Shown piece after piece: positions 17,784-24,859 of a DNA stretch of 39,172 nt. The stretch comes from an uncultured Lachnospiraceae bacterium (GTDB lineage Bacteria; Bacillota; Clostridia; Lachnospirales; Lachnospiraceae), in NCBI GenBank assembly GCA_944381745.1, contig CALWMI010000105.1, forward strand, positions 1-39,172, in the 5' to 3' direction. The notes below the pieces were generated by a model. That model saw nothing but the letters and a program-made list of their open reading frames with translations. It made no database searches and had not been told where the DNA came from. Every line of letters starts with the position of its first letter. Positions within the stretch are counted from its first letter, which is position 1. A program made the position numbers and the translations under genes.

Positions 17784-19007
17784 GTGTTTTGGAAAATGGA
17801 AAAGATGAAGCTGCTTTTAAAAAATGAGACGGTCTTTTGCGTCTCCCTGGTGCTGGCGCTCCTGTCGATGCTGGCGGTACACCCGGACAAGGGATATCTG
17901 GCTTACCCGGACTACCGGACGCTGGCGCTTCTGTTCTGCCTGATGATCATTGTGGCGGGCTTCCAGTCGCTGGGGGTGTTCGCGAAGCTTGGGCAGGCGC
18001 TGCTTAGGAGGGCAGGCAGCCGCAGGGAGCTGTCGGCAGTGCTGGTGCTTTTGTGCTTCTTCAGCAGCATGGTTATCACCAACGACGTGACGCTGCTTAC
18101 CTTTGTGCCGTTCACCATGCTGGTGTTCGGCATGGTGGGGTGGAAGGAGCAGGTGGTCAGGCTGGTTGTCCTGGAAACGATCGCGGCGAATCTGGGCAGT
18201 ATGGCCACACCGATTGGGAACCCGCAGAACCTGTACCTGTACTCCATGTCCGGCATCACGGCGGGGGAGTTTGCCTTTGCAGTGCTGCCCTACGCCGGGC
18301 TGTCCCTTGTGCTGCTGCTGGCGGCTGTCCTTGCAGGGGCAGATGAGCGCCTGCCTGAGGGCGCAGGAGAACAGCAGCTTCCGGAAGCGAAGAAGAGGGA
18401 CGGCGGGGAGAACGCCGGAGAACATGGGGGAGTGCTGGAAGAGAGCGGGGGAGAAGGCGGCGGCAGGGAGGAGCGGCTGCTGCGGAGAAGCCTGCCGTTC
18501 CTGCTGCTCCTCCTGCTGTGCCTGCTGGTAGTATTCCGGGTGCTGCCCTATCCGCCGGTGCTGTGCTGCGTGGCCGCGGCGGTGCTGCTGCTTGACCGGA
18601 AACTGTACCGCTCGGTAGATTATTTCCTCCTGCTGACGTTCCTCTGCTTCTTCGTGTTCATCGGAAATATCAAGCGGATCCCGGAGGTTAGCAGCCTGCT
18701 GGTGGCCGTGGTGGACGGAAGGGAGCTGCTGACAGGGATTCTGGCAAGCCAGGTGATCAGTAACGTCCCTGCGGCGATCCTCCTGGCGGGATTTACCAGG
18801 AATTTTACCGCTCTGCTTACGGGAGTGAACCTGGGAGGGCTGGGAACGCTGATTGCATCCCTCGCCAGCCTCATCTCCTTCAAACTCTATACGAGGGAAT
18901 ACCCTGCAGGCAAGGGGCGCTTTCTGAAAGTTTTCACAGCCTGGAACCTGGCCTTCCTCCTGGCGCTCGTGCTGGAGGCAGCGCTGCTGTACGCATGGAG
19001 GGGCTGA
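17784..19007 (+). CDS. SLC13/ArsB-like (ion transporter superfamily) permease
   Basis: This 407-residue membrane protein belongs to the ion transporter superfamily that includes SLC13, ArsB and NhaD proteins. Two similar halves are seen: TNDVTLLTFVPFTMLVFG then ATPIGNPQNLYLYSMSG in the first, and SNVPAAILLAGF then NLGGLGTLIASLASLISFKL in the second. The TND/SNV and GNPQN/GTLI motifs form the transport site. Residues 185-235 form an unusual hydrophilic Gly/Glu-rich loop between the halves. Start codons at 17784, 17796 and 17805 are all in frame, and none has a clear ribosome site. Anion or organic-acid transport is likely; the substrate is unknown. Confidence 0.8.
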   Translation: MFWKMEKMKLLLKNETVFCVSLVLALLSMLAVHPDKGYLAYPDYRTLALLFCLMIIVAGFQSLGVFAKLGQALLRRAGSRRELSAVLVLLCFFSSMVITNDVTLLTFVPFTMLVFGMVGWKEQVVRLVVLETIAANLGSMATPIGNPQNLYLYSMSGITAGEFAFAVLPYAGLSLVLLLAAVLAGADERLPEGAGEQQLPEAKKRDGGENAGEHGGVLEESGGEGGGREERLLRRSLPFLLLLLLCLLVVFRVLPYPPVLCCVAAAVLLLDRKLYRSVDYFLLLTFLCFFVFIGNIKRIPEVSSLLVAVVDGRELLTGILASQVISNVPAAILLAGFTRNFTALLTGVNLGGLGTLIASLASLISFKLYTREYPAGKGRFLKVFTAWNLAFLLALVLEAALLYAWRG

Positions 19008-19050
19008 GAAAGCGCCCCGTGCCGCCTTTGCCTGTGAGCAGATCATAATC

Positions 19051-19096
19051 GGCCAGTGTCTGGATAAATTGGCCAGTATCTGGATAATTTTACTTT
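19051..19096. mobile_element. Possible solo end of an IS21-type insertion sequence
   Basis: Two adjacent 20-base direct repeats (19051-19070 and 19071-19090) share 18 bases and start GGCCAGT(G/A)TCTGGATAA. Read on the minus strand from 19098, the segment begins TGTAAAGTAAAATTATCCAG. TG at the tip plus multiple short internal repeats is the plan of IS21-family termini. No transposase gene is present, so it would be a remnant. Identification rests on pattern and memory. Confidence 0.35.
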
Positions 19097-19122
19097 ACAT
19101 TTTCTGCCGCCTCTTTTATACT
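19094..19122 (+). promoter_or_regulatory. Sigma-A promoter for the YitT-family gene
   Basis: TTTACA (19094-19099) and TATACT (19117-19122) are 17 bases apart. The -35 overlaps the outer tip of the putative IS end. Confidence 0.6.
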
Positions 19123-19125
19123 GTA

Positions 19126-19144
19126 TAGCGCCGGCGTACAGGGG
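19126..19144 (+). repeat. Half-site related to the 24785-24857 palindrome
   Basis: TAGCGCCGGCGTACAGGGG matches one arm of the palindrome downstream of the subtilase gene in 18 of 19 bases. The second arm is missing here. Confidence 0.5.
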
Positions 19145-19211
19145 ATGCCCCCGGCTGCCGGCCCGCAGTCAACGAGGAGAGAAGACTGGCTCTTAGGCCT
19201 GGAGGATGAAT

Positions 19212-20075
19212 ATGAAAAAATTACCGTTAAGCGAAGATTGCAAGCGCCTTGTGATGGTGCTTGTGGGAGCCACCGTCATCGCGTGGAACATCAATACCTT
19301 TACCCATCCGGCAGGGCTTCTGCCCGGGGGGACGACAGGAATTTCCCTGCTCCTGCAGGAGTGCTTTGAGCATTTCATGGACATATCTGTGCCGTATACG
19401 GCAATCAACATTGTCCTGAACTGTATCCCGGCGACGATCAGCTTCCTGTTCATCGGGAAGAAGTTCACCATATTTTCCGTGGTATCCATCCTGTTGTCCG
19501 GCGTCCTGGTGGATATCCTCCCGTCGGCAGCTGTGACGGACGAGGTGCTTCTGAACGCCATCTTCGGAGGAATTGTCAACGGTGTGGGCATGACCATCTG
19601 CCTGAAGGCCAACGCGACCACCGGGGGGACGGACTTTGTCTCCATCTTTGTGTCGGAGCGGTATGGCATCGACGCCTGGAACTATATTATGGCGCTGAAC
19701 GTGGTGATCCTGCTGATCGCAGGTTCCCTGTTTGGCTGGACAAAGGCGATGTATTCGATTATCTTTCAGTTTTCCTCCACACAGGTGCTCCACGCCATGT
19801 ATCAGCGCTACCAGAAGGAGACCTTGTTCGTCATCACAGAATGGCCGGATGAGGTGTACCAGGTGATCAAGGAGAATACCAACCACGACGCGACGCTGTT
19901 CAAGGGCATCGGGCTCTATCTGTACAAGACGAGAAAAATGGTATACTCGGTTGTCTCCCGGGAGGAGGCCCGCAAAGTCATCCGGAAGATCCGGGAGGTG
20001 GACAGCAAGGCATTCATCAACGTGGTGAAGACCGAGCAGATCATGGGGCGCTTTTACCAGCAGCCGAAGGATTAA
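19212..20075 (+). CDS. YitT family membrane protein (DUF161/DUF2179)
   Basis: This 287-residue protein has five or six hydrophobic helices in the first 190 residues (YitT domain) and a soluble C-terminal DUF2179 domain starting near TLFVITEWPDEVYQVI. GGTTGISLLL near residue 40 and ATTGGTDFVSIFVS near residue 137 are the family's glycine-rich repeats. The function is not established. ATG 19212 was preferred to 19206 because GGAGG then has normal spacing. A promoter lies 90 bases upstream. The stop codon overlaps the stop of the convergent LysM-GH18 gene by three bases. Confidence 0.9.
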   Translation: MKKLPLSEDCKRLVMVLVGATVIAWNINTFTHPAGLLPGGTTGISLLLQECFEHFMDISVPYTAINIVLNCIPATISFLFIGKKFTIFSVVSILLSGVLVDILPSAAVTDEVLLNAIFGGIVNGVGMTICLKANATTGGTDFVSIFVSERYGIDAWNYIMALNVVILLIAGSLFGWTKAMYSIIFQFSSTQVLHAMYQRYQKETLFVITEWPDEVYQVIKENTNHDATLFKGIGLYLYKTRKMVYSVVSREEARKVIRKIREVDSKAFINVVKTEQIMGRFYQQPKD

Positions 20076-21196
20076 GGGGAGAGAAGCTGTGCCAGCAGCA
20101 CCCAGTTGGGGCGGAAGGAGCGCAGCAAATTCCAGTAGGACACGCCGAGAAGGCCAAGCTCAGAGGCAAGAAGGAGCTTGGCCTTTATGCTTCTCACGTC
20201 CTCAAACCACACCTCATGGGTGATGCCGCTGCGGCTGTAGCGGAACCAAGGAGTCTGGGCCTGCTGGGAATAGAGGATTTGCACCTGGTTGGCGGCAGCG
20301 ATCTGCACCGCGTCGATGTTGCCGATGGTGGTCGCCTTGGTGGCTCCGCGCTCGTAGGGGAGAACCCAGTCGTAGGCGTAGTTGGGCATCCCCAGCACAA
20401 TTTTTTCCCGGGGAATCCGGCTGACCGCGTACTCGGCCACCCGGCGCACCTGGTTTAGGGGGGCGACGGCCATGGGAGGGCCGTAGGTGTAGCCCCACTC
20501 GTAGGTCATGAGAATCACTGTGTCAGCGGCGTCTCCCAGCCCGGCATAGTCCATCCCCTCGTAGAGCCGGCCAGCCTGGCTGTCGGACGTCTTGGGGACG
20601 AGGGCGGCGGATACGGACCGCCCCAGCGGGTGCAGGGCGTCCCTGAGCCGCCCGATGAAGGCCGTGTACCTGTCCCGGTCTGCCGCCTCGATGAATTCCC
20701 AGTCCACATGGATTCCTGCGTAGCCAAGGCTCTCCGTCTTCTGGACGAGCTGCTCGGTCAGCCGCTCCTGCACGGCCAGGTCTGAGAGGGCTGTGTGCAC
20801 GAGTCCGCTGTCGAAGGTACCCCCCTCGGTCATGGGGGTGAGGACCAGGGTGACCGCCAGGCCGGACAGGACAGCCAGCGCCCGCAGCCTGCTGTCGTCG
20901 AAGGGGTAGAGCCATCCGCCCGGGGAAAAGCCGTTGGAGAAGGACAGGACTTCCTCCAGCACAGGGAAGGCATCCCCCAGCAGTTCCTCTTGGGTGAAAG
21001 GGTAGGCATAGCCGGAGGCCTGGAGGCGAAGCGGGCTGGGCGCCTCCCCTGCGCCCGTGATGAGAAGAGCCTGGCCAACAGCCAGGGCCGAGGGAGTGCG
21101 AAGCTCATTGTCGTAGATGAGCTGTTCCAGGGGAATCCCGCTGTTTTCGGCGATGGAAACGGCGGTATCCCCAGGCTGTACAACGTATATCAGCAT
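20072..21196 (-). CDS. LysM + glycoside hydrolase 18 protein (YaaH/SleL-like)
   Basis: This 374-residue protein begins directly with a LysM domain (MLIYVVQPGDTAVSIAENSG, residues 1-50) without a signal peptide, followed by a GH18 barrel. The catalytic segment is YAGIHVDWEFIEAAD, where the aspartate and glutamate of DWE are catalytic. ILMTYEWGYTYGPPMAVAPL and KIVLGMPNYAYDWVLPY are further YaaH-type motifs. Relatives are spore-coat or cortex N-acetylglucosaminidases that act at germination, so a mother-cell product deposited on the spore is likely. ATG 21196 follows AAAGGAG at good spacing. The upstream start at 21259 would add only an Arg-rich stretch. CATATAAT upstream (21264-21271, minus strand) could serve sigma-A or sigma-E. 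Confidence 0.85.
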   Translation of the reverse strand: MLIYVVQPGDTAVSIAENSGIPLEQLIYDNELRTPSALAVGQALLITGAGEAPSPLRLQASGYAYPFTQEELLGDAFPVLEEVLSFSNGFSPGGWLYPFDDSRLRALAVLSGLAVTLVLTPMTEGGTFDSGLVHTALSDLAVQERLTEQLVQKTESLGYAGIHVDWEFIEAADRDRYTAFIGRLRDALHPLGRSVSAALVPKTSDSQAGRLYEGMDYAGLGDAADTVILMTYEWGYTYGPPMAVAPLNQVRRVAEYAVSRIPREKIVLGMPNYAYDWVLPYERGATKATTIGNIDAVQIAAANQVQILYSQQAQTPWFRYSRSGITHEVWFEDVRSIKAKLLLASELGLLGVSYWNLLRSFRPNWVLLAQLLSP

Positions 21197-21286
21197 AAAG
21201 CCTCTCCTTTGGCGGCGGGGAGAGGGCAAGCCCCTGCCCTGCCGCCTGGGTTTTCTCACTTCCCATTATATGCTGCGGGGACAGCA

Positions 21287-21325
21287 AAAAGCCGGTATCT
21301 ATCTGGGAGAATGATACCGGCTTTT
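21287..21325. terminator. Perfect 12-bp hairpin with A/T flanks
   Basis: AAAAGCCGGTAT (21287-21298) pairs perfectly with ATACCGGCTTTT (21314-21325). It lies between the LysM-GH18 and anti-sigma genes and could stop transcription arriving from either side. Confidence 0.7.
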
Positions 21326-21417
21326 AAGAGAATAGGTTATGAAAAAGGCTTCGCCCCTTATCACTGTCTACTATACGGCGGATTTGTGTCCAAAGTGTGA
21401 TGAGAATTTGAAAAAAA

Positions 21418-21508
21418 TGTGGGCGTCTATGCAAGTGAAAAATTATGAAGGGCTTCCATACAAAACGGTACAGAAGCCCTTCAAATTTTTTACTGCATAG
21501 ACGCCACA
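21418..21508 (-). repeat. Long inverted repeat containing the 3' end of the anti-sigma gene (acts as terminator)
   Basis: GGCGTCTATGCA (21422-21433) is matched by TGCATAGACGCC (21494-21505), and TGAAGGGCTTC (21446-21456) by GAAGCCCTTCA (21473-21483). The A/T segments between also pair apart from two extra bases and one mismatch. The arms are about 35 bases with a 16-base loop. The right arm includes the last codons and stop of the anti-sigma gene. The inner stem followed by a T-rich run on the minus strand would end that transcript. Confidence 0.85.
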
Positions 21509-22371
21509 ATCTCCTTCATCGTCTCGGTGGATACCCTGCCTGTCAGGGTATAAAGGATGCCGTCCGCTGCAAACACAGCGCATTTCTCGGAGACAATGTC
21601 ATCTGGCAGCGCTGCGTTCTCCCCTGTGGTGTCCTCAATCAGGTTTACCCGGTAGCCCTGAGGGGAGGTGTAGCTCTCTGCAAACGTATAGGCACCCAGA
21701 TAGTCGTGATTCCAGCCGATGGCCAGCTGCTCTTCGCTGAGGATCACCGTCACAGTGAGGGAGACGGGGGAATAGTAGGCCTGCCCGTGACCGGTATGGT
21801 GGTACAGGCCGTCCTCCAGAAGCTGGAATTCTGTGCAGTCGCCCACAAGATAATTGTGGACGGTGATCTGGGCGTAGTCTTGATTGTCTGTTTCTGCCTG
21901 CACATGCATATACGGATTCTGCGCCGTCCGCTCCGGCAGGGAGGCGTCCAGCAGCGGCAGGCCAAGGGCCTTGGCAGCAGCCTCGTAGGAGGGGTATTCC
22001 TCCTGGAACAAGCCGTATTCGTCTGGCTGCGCATCCAGCGCCGTCATCTCGGTGACGGACAGGGGATCAATATCCGGCAGGGCTTCCCCGTTGACCTGGA
22101 AATGGCTGTGCACGAAGTACACGGCGGCAGCCGACATCCCGCTGAAAGCCAGGAACGCCAGGAGAAGGGCGGCGGCCCGCCAGGAGGCCGCAGGCCTGCG
22201 GCGCCTGCCGTGCCCTGCGGATTGGAAGGAGCCGCGCCCTGTAGTTTGGGATAGGCCGTCTTCTTCCCCCGCCGGCATATGCAGTACAGAATGTCCGGCG
22301 GCGCAGCGGCCCAGGGTGATCTGGCAGAGCTCCCGGTCGATGGCTTCTTTTATTTGATGTCTGTCACACAT
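21490..22371 (-). CDS. Putative membrane anti-sigma factor / DUF4367-like protein
   Basis: This 293-residue protein has a short cytoplasmic N terminus, one membrane helix at about residues 65-88 (AAALLLAFLAFSGMSAAAVY) and an extracellular domain of about 200 residues. The C-terminal part (from about TYTSPQGYRVNLIEDTTGEN to LYTLTGRVSTETMKEIVASM) resembles the DUF4367 sensor-like domain. ATG 22371 lies inside the last codons of the sigma factor gene, with an 8-base overlap and AAGGAGG upstream, so the two are translationally coupled. This arrangement is the basis for calling it an anti-sigma factor; no zinc-binding HxxxCxxC motif is seen. The 3' end is part of a long inverted repeat. Confidence 0.7.
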   Translation of the reverse strand: MCDRHQIKEAIDRELCQITLGRCAAGHSVLHMPAGEEDGLSQTTGRGSFQSAGHGRRRRPAASWRAAALLLAFLAFSGMSAAAVYFVHSHFQVNGEALPDIDPLSVTEMTALDAQPDEYGLFQEEYPSYEAAAKALGLPLLDASLPERTAQNPYMHVQAETDNQDYAQITVHNYLVGDCTEFQLLEDGLYHHTGHGQAYYSPVSLTVTVILSEEQLAIGWNHDYLGAYTFAESYTSPQGYRVNLIEDTTGENAALPDDIVSEKCAVFAADGILYTLTGRVSTETMKEIVASMQ

Positions 22372-22876
22372 AGGATTGATAACCCTCCTTTTGCAGCTGT
22401 TCTTTCAAGCGGGCTCTGGCTCTGGAGAGCCGCTTGAGAATGGTGTTTTCCTTTTTCCCCAGGATGGAGGCGATTTCCCTTGCGTCAAGCTCCTGGTAAT
22501 AATATAGGAGAATCAGCTCCCGGTCCTTGGGGGACAGCCTGGATATGGCGCCGGACACGACGCTTCGCTCCAGGAGCTGCTCCGCCTCCAGGCAGGCGGG
22601 CGCGTCCGGGGCCGTCTCTTCCTCCAGGCTGTTGCGGCAGCTTTTGAACCAGCGGGTGCGCATGATGTTCTTGCAGCAGTTGATGGCAATCCGGGTCAGC
22701 CATGTCTTGGCGGAAGATTCCTGCCGGAAGGCGCTGTAGGATTGGGCGGCTTTCAGGAAGGTTTCCTGCACGGCGTCCTCGGCCAGGTGGTAGTCCTTCA
22801 GGTAGAGGAAGCACATGCGCAGGAGCTCGTCCCCGTAGGACGCAGCCCACTCCTCCAACAGTCGGTTTGGCTCCAA
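22364..22876 (-). CDS. ECF-type RNA polymerase sigma factor
   Basis: This 170-residue sigma-70 family protein has only regions 2 and 4. Region 2 is seen in YLKDYHLAEDAVQETFLKA near residue 25-45, with the following KTWLTRIAINCCKN. Region 4 is LSPKDRELILLYYYQELDAR followed by EIASILGKKENTILKRLSRA. It would direct RNA polymerase to a small regulon, controlled by the overlapping membrane partner. Translation begins at TTG 22876, supported by AAAGGAGGAG about eight bases upstream; no ATG is available. No convincing autoregulatory promoter was identified in the 130 bases shared with the divergent tRNA. Confidence 0.9.
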   Translation of the reverse strand: MEPNRLLEEWAASYGDELLRMCFLYLKDYHLAEDAVQETFLKAAQSYSAFRQESSAKTWLTRIAINCCKNIMRTRWFKSCRNSLEEETAPDAPACLEAEQLLERSVVSGAISRLSPKDRELILLYYYQELDAREIASILGKKENTILKRLSRARARLKEQLQKEGYQSYV

Positions 22877-22971
22877 TGTGATCTCCTCCTTTCATCTATT
22901 AGACACAGGCTGGGCAGATGGCGTGACATCTTGCACCGCAAATTTTTATCCCAGAATTTTTTTAATTGTGC

Positions 22972-23000
22972 TTGCATTATCCTGCCAGCTATGCTATACT
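22972..23000 (+). promoter_or_regulatory. Sigma-A promoter for tRNA-Gly
   Basis: TTGCAT (22972-22977) and TATACT (22995-23000) are 17 bases apart and end ten bases before the mature tRNA. Confidence 0.7.
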
Positions 23001-23009
23001 ACATCACAT

Positions 23010-23080
23010 GCAGATATAGTTCATCGGTAGAACGCTAGCTTCCCAAGCTGGAGAGACGGGTTCGATTCCCGCTATCTGCT
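23010..23080 (+). tRNA. tRNA-Gly (anticodon CCC)
   Basis: The 71-base cloverleaf has acceptor arms GCAGATA and TATCTGC with discriminator T, typical of bacterial glycine tRNAs. The anticodon arm CTAGC-TTCCCAA-GCTGG carries CCC, reading GGG. The T-loop GGTTCGATTCC is standard. CCA is not encoded. A T-rich run directly after position 23080 serves as terminator. Confidence 0.95.
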
Positions 23081-23268
23081 TTTTTTATTTTGTGATATCT
23101 GTAAATTTTTATAGGTTTGCAGCAGCGTCGGCGCACATGGGAAATATAGGATGCCATTGGCACGCCAGCGTTTGGTATTCTGCATACGTCCTGGGGCATT
23201 GCGCAGCAGTGGCCCGGTTTTTTATAGGAATTTTGCGTGCAGATGCCGGGGGATTGCCCGTGGGCGCA

Positions 23269-23283
23269 GTGCTATTATAGCAC
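23269..23283. promoter_or_regulatory. Perfect 15-bp palindrome near a -10-like sequence
   Basis: GTGCTATTATAGCAC is symmetrical about its central T and contains TATTAT. It lies 40 bases upstream of the HD hydrolase start and could be an operator. The -35 is poor. Confidence 0.3.
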
Positions 23284-23323
23284 ATATGGGCCGCTTGTGC
23301 AGACGAGGGGAGAAGGAGAAGAT

Positions 23324-23899
23324 ATGGCCGACTACATTACCACATGGTCGAAAATACATTTTACGCCGCTGGAACCGCGGGAGGAGGATGTCTCTGTGGA
23401 GGATATCGCCCATGCCCTGTCGCTGATGACCCGGGCGAACGGGCATTTCCCGGAGTTTTACTCGGTGGGTCAGCACTGCATCGCCTGCGCCAGGGAGGCG
23501 AGGGCAAGGGAGTATCCCGCCAGGGTGCAGCTTTACTGCCTGCTCCACGATGCCAGCGAGGCCTACCTGTCGGATATCACGAGACCGGTGAAGAAGAACC
23601 TGCCAGCGTACGTGGAGATTGAAGCGGTGCTGCAGGAGGCCATCTTCCGGCGGCTTGCGGGGGCGGCCCCGGGCAGGGAGGAGGCCGGGCAGGTGAAGGA
23701 TGTGGACGACTCGCTGCTGTACTATGAGTTCCTCCACTATATGGGGGAGGCGCTGCAGGAGAGAGCGCCGGAGGTCAAGAGCCGGATGGAATTCAGGGAG
23801 CGGCCCTTCCGGGAGACAGAGAGGGAGTTCCTGGAGCTGTACCATAAGCTGCGGGGGGAGGCGCAGGGGGCGGAAGCCGCGGAGAAGCCGGGAAAATGA
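23324..23899 (+). CDS. HD-domain phosphohydrolase (YfbR-like)
   Basis: This 191-residue cytosolic metal-dependent phosphohydrolase has histidines and aspartates arranged as in the YfbR-type HD group: SVGQHCIACAREA near residue 48 and LLHDASEAYLSDITRPVKK near residue 78, with VDDSLLYYEF near residue 128. Relatives hydrolyse nucleoside monophosphates, but the substrate here is not known. AAGGAG precedes ATG 23324; the longer frame upstream has no ribosome site. The last 15 residues are Glu/Ala-rich and probably disordered. A promoter for the next gene begins three bases after the stop. Confidence 0.85.
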   Translation: MADYITTWSKIHFTPLEPREEDVSVEDIAHALSLMTRANGHFPEFYSVGQHCIACAREARAREYPARVQLYCLLHDASEAYLSDITRPVKKNLPAYVEIEAVLQEAIFRRLAGAAPGREEAGQVKDVDDSLLYYEFLHYMGEALQERAPEVKSRMEFRERPFRETEREFLELYHKLRGEAQGAEAAEKPGK

Positions 23900-23901
23900 C
23901 G

Positions 23902-23929
23902 TTGACAAACCGGGATAATTTTATAAAAT
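23902..23929 (+). promoter_or_regulatory. Sigma-A promoter for the cytidylate-kinase-like gene
   Basis: A perfect TTGACA (23902-23907) and TAAAAT (23924-23929) are 16 bases apart, immediately after the HD hydrolase stop codon. Confidence 0.65.
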
Positions 23930-24009
23930 AAAACTAGATAGAAAAGGAGCCAGAGGGGCCTATCCTGCGCGGGAACGGCGGGACGGGAGCGGCGGGGAGG
24001 AGGAACGGA

Positions 24010-24651
24010 ATGGATCATTTTGTGATTACGATTACAAGAAGGTGCGGGAGCGGCGGCATGAGCATCGGCAGGCTGCTGGCGGAGCACTATGGGGTACCTG
24101 TGTACGACAACAAGATACTGACGCTGGCATCGGATGACAGCGGGATCAGCGAGCAGCTCTTTGCGGACGCCGATGAGTCGATGAAGCAGAGCCTTCTGTA
24201 CAAGGTGTCCAGAGGCGTCTATAAGGGGGAACTGATTCCGCCGGAGAGCGACGATTTCACATCCAACCGCAACCTGTTCGCCTACCAGGCGAAGGTGATG
24301 AAGGAGCTGGCCAAGAAGGAGTCCTATGTTGTGATCGGCAGGGCCGCGGACTATGTGCTGCGGGATTTGCCCAACCTGGTGCGGGTGTACATCCATGCGC
24401 CCAGGGAGATCTGCATCGAGAGGGAGATGAAGCGGCAGGCGATCACCCGCAAGGAGGCAGAGAGCTTTGTGGACCGGATGGACGCCTACCGGCAGAGCTA
24501 CTACACCTACCATACCGGCAGGGCGTGGAATGATGCCAACAACTATGATATCTGCCTGGACACCTCCCGCTATACGTACCCGGAGGCGGCGAAGCTTATC
24601 CAGGCGTTCCTGGACGCGCATATGGGGTTCCAGCCGGGACAGGACAAGTGA
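24010..24651 (+). CDS. Cytidylate kinase-like family protein
   Basis: This 213-residue P-loop kinase belongs to the cytidylate-kinase-like family, distinct from the housekeeping cmk. The N-terminal ITITRRCGSGGMSIGRLLAE provides a modified P-loop (usual form GSGG in place of GxxGxGKS). ESYVVIGRAADYVL near residue 112 and VYIHAPREICIEREMKRQ near residue 130 are typical, and the last third (RQSYYTYHTGRAWNDANNYD) is the family's lid and base region. These proteins are widespread in Clostridia. The substrate is untested, but nucleotide monophosphates are likely. GGAGGAGG precedes ATG 24010. Confidence 0.88.
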   Translation: MDHFVITITRRCGSGGMSIGRLLAEHYGVPVYDNKILTLASDDSGISEQLFADADESMKQSLLYKVSRGVYKGELIPPESDDFTSNRNLFAYQAKVMKELAKKESYVVIGRAADYVLRDLPNLVRVYIHAPREICIEREMKRQAITRKEAESFVDRMDAYRQSYYTYHTGRAWNDANNYDICLDTSRYTYPEAAKLIQAFLDAHMGFQPGQDK

Positions 24652-24784
24652 GCTGCGGGGACAGGAGAGCGTAGAGAGAAGAATGGTATGCGGGCCGGGA
24701 GTCTCGGATGAGCTCCCGGCCCTTGCCATGCCTGTGCGCCCCGGCTTTGTTCCTGTGCGTCTCAATCTCTGTTCATTCGCATCC

Positions 24785-24857
24785 CTAGCGCCGGTGTACA
24801 AGGGGCAATACGGTCAAAAATGGCTGAGGCGTATTCCCCCCTGTACACCGGCGCTAG
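24785..24857. repeat. 73-bp near-perfect palindrome abutting the subtilase stop
   Basis: A 28-base left arm (24785-24812, starting CTAGCGCCGGTGTACA) matches the inverted right arm (24830-24857) in 26 of 28 positions around a 17-base loop. It begins two bases after the subtilase stop codon and lies between two convergent genes, so a terminator role is possible. However, no T-run follows on either strand. A related half-site occurs at 19126-19144. Confidence 0.85.
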
Positions 24858-24859
24858 CT

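Noticed and set aside
21339-21500. Plus-strand 53-codon frame with a CPKC motif
   Set aside because: It lies across a terminator and the long inverted repeat, has only a weak ribosome site, and overlaps the anti-sigma gene end. Kept only as a note to the inverted-repeat finding.
22877-23009. Autoregulated ECF promoter for the sigma factor gene
   Set aside because: No convincing AAC/GGAAC -35 with a correctly spaced CGT-type -10 was found.
19126-24857. The half-site and palindrome as terminal inverted repeats of one 5.7-kb mobile element
   Set aside because: The enclosed genes are ordinary core genes plus a tRNA with no transposase, and no target duplication is visible; a dispersed small repeat explains the match better.
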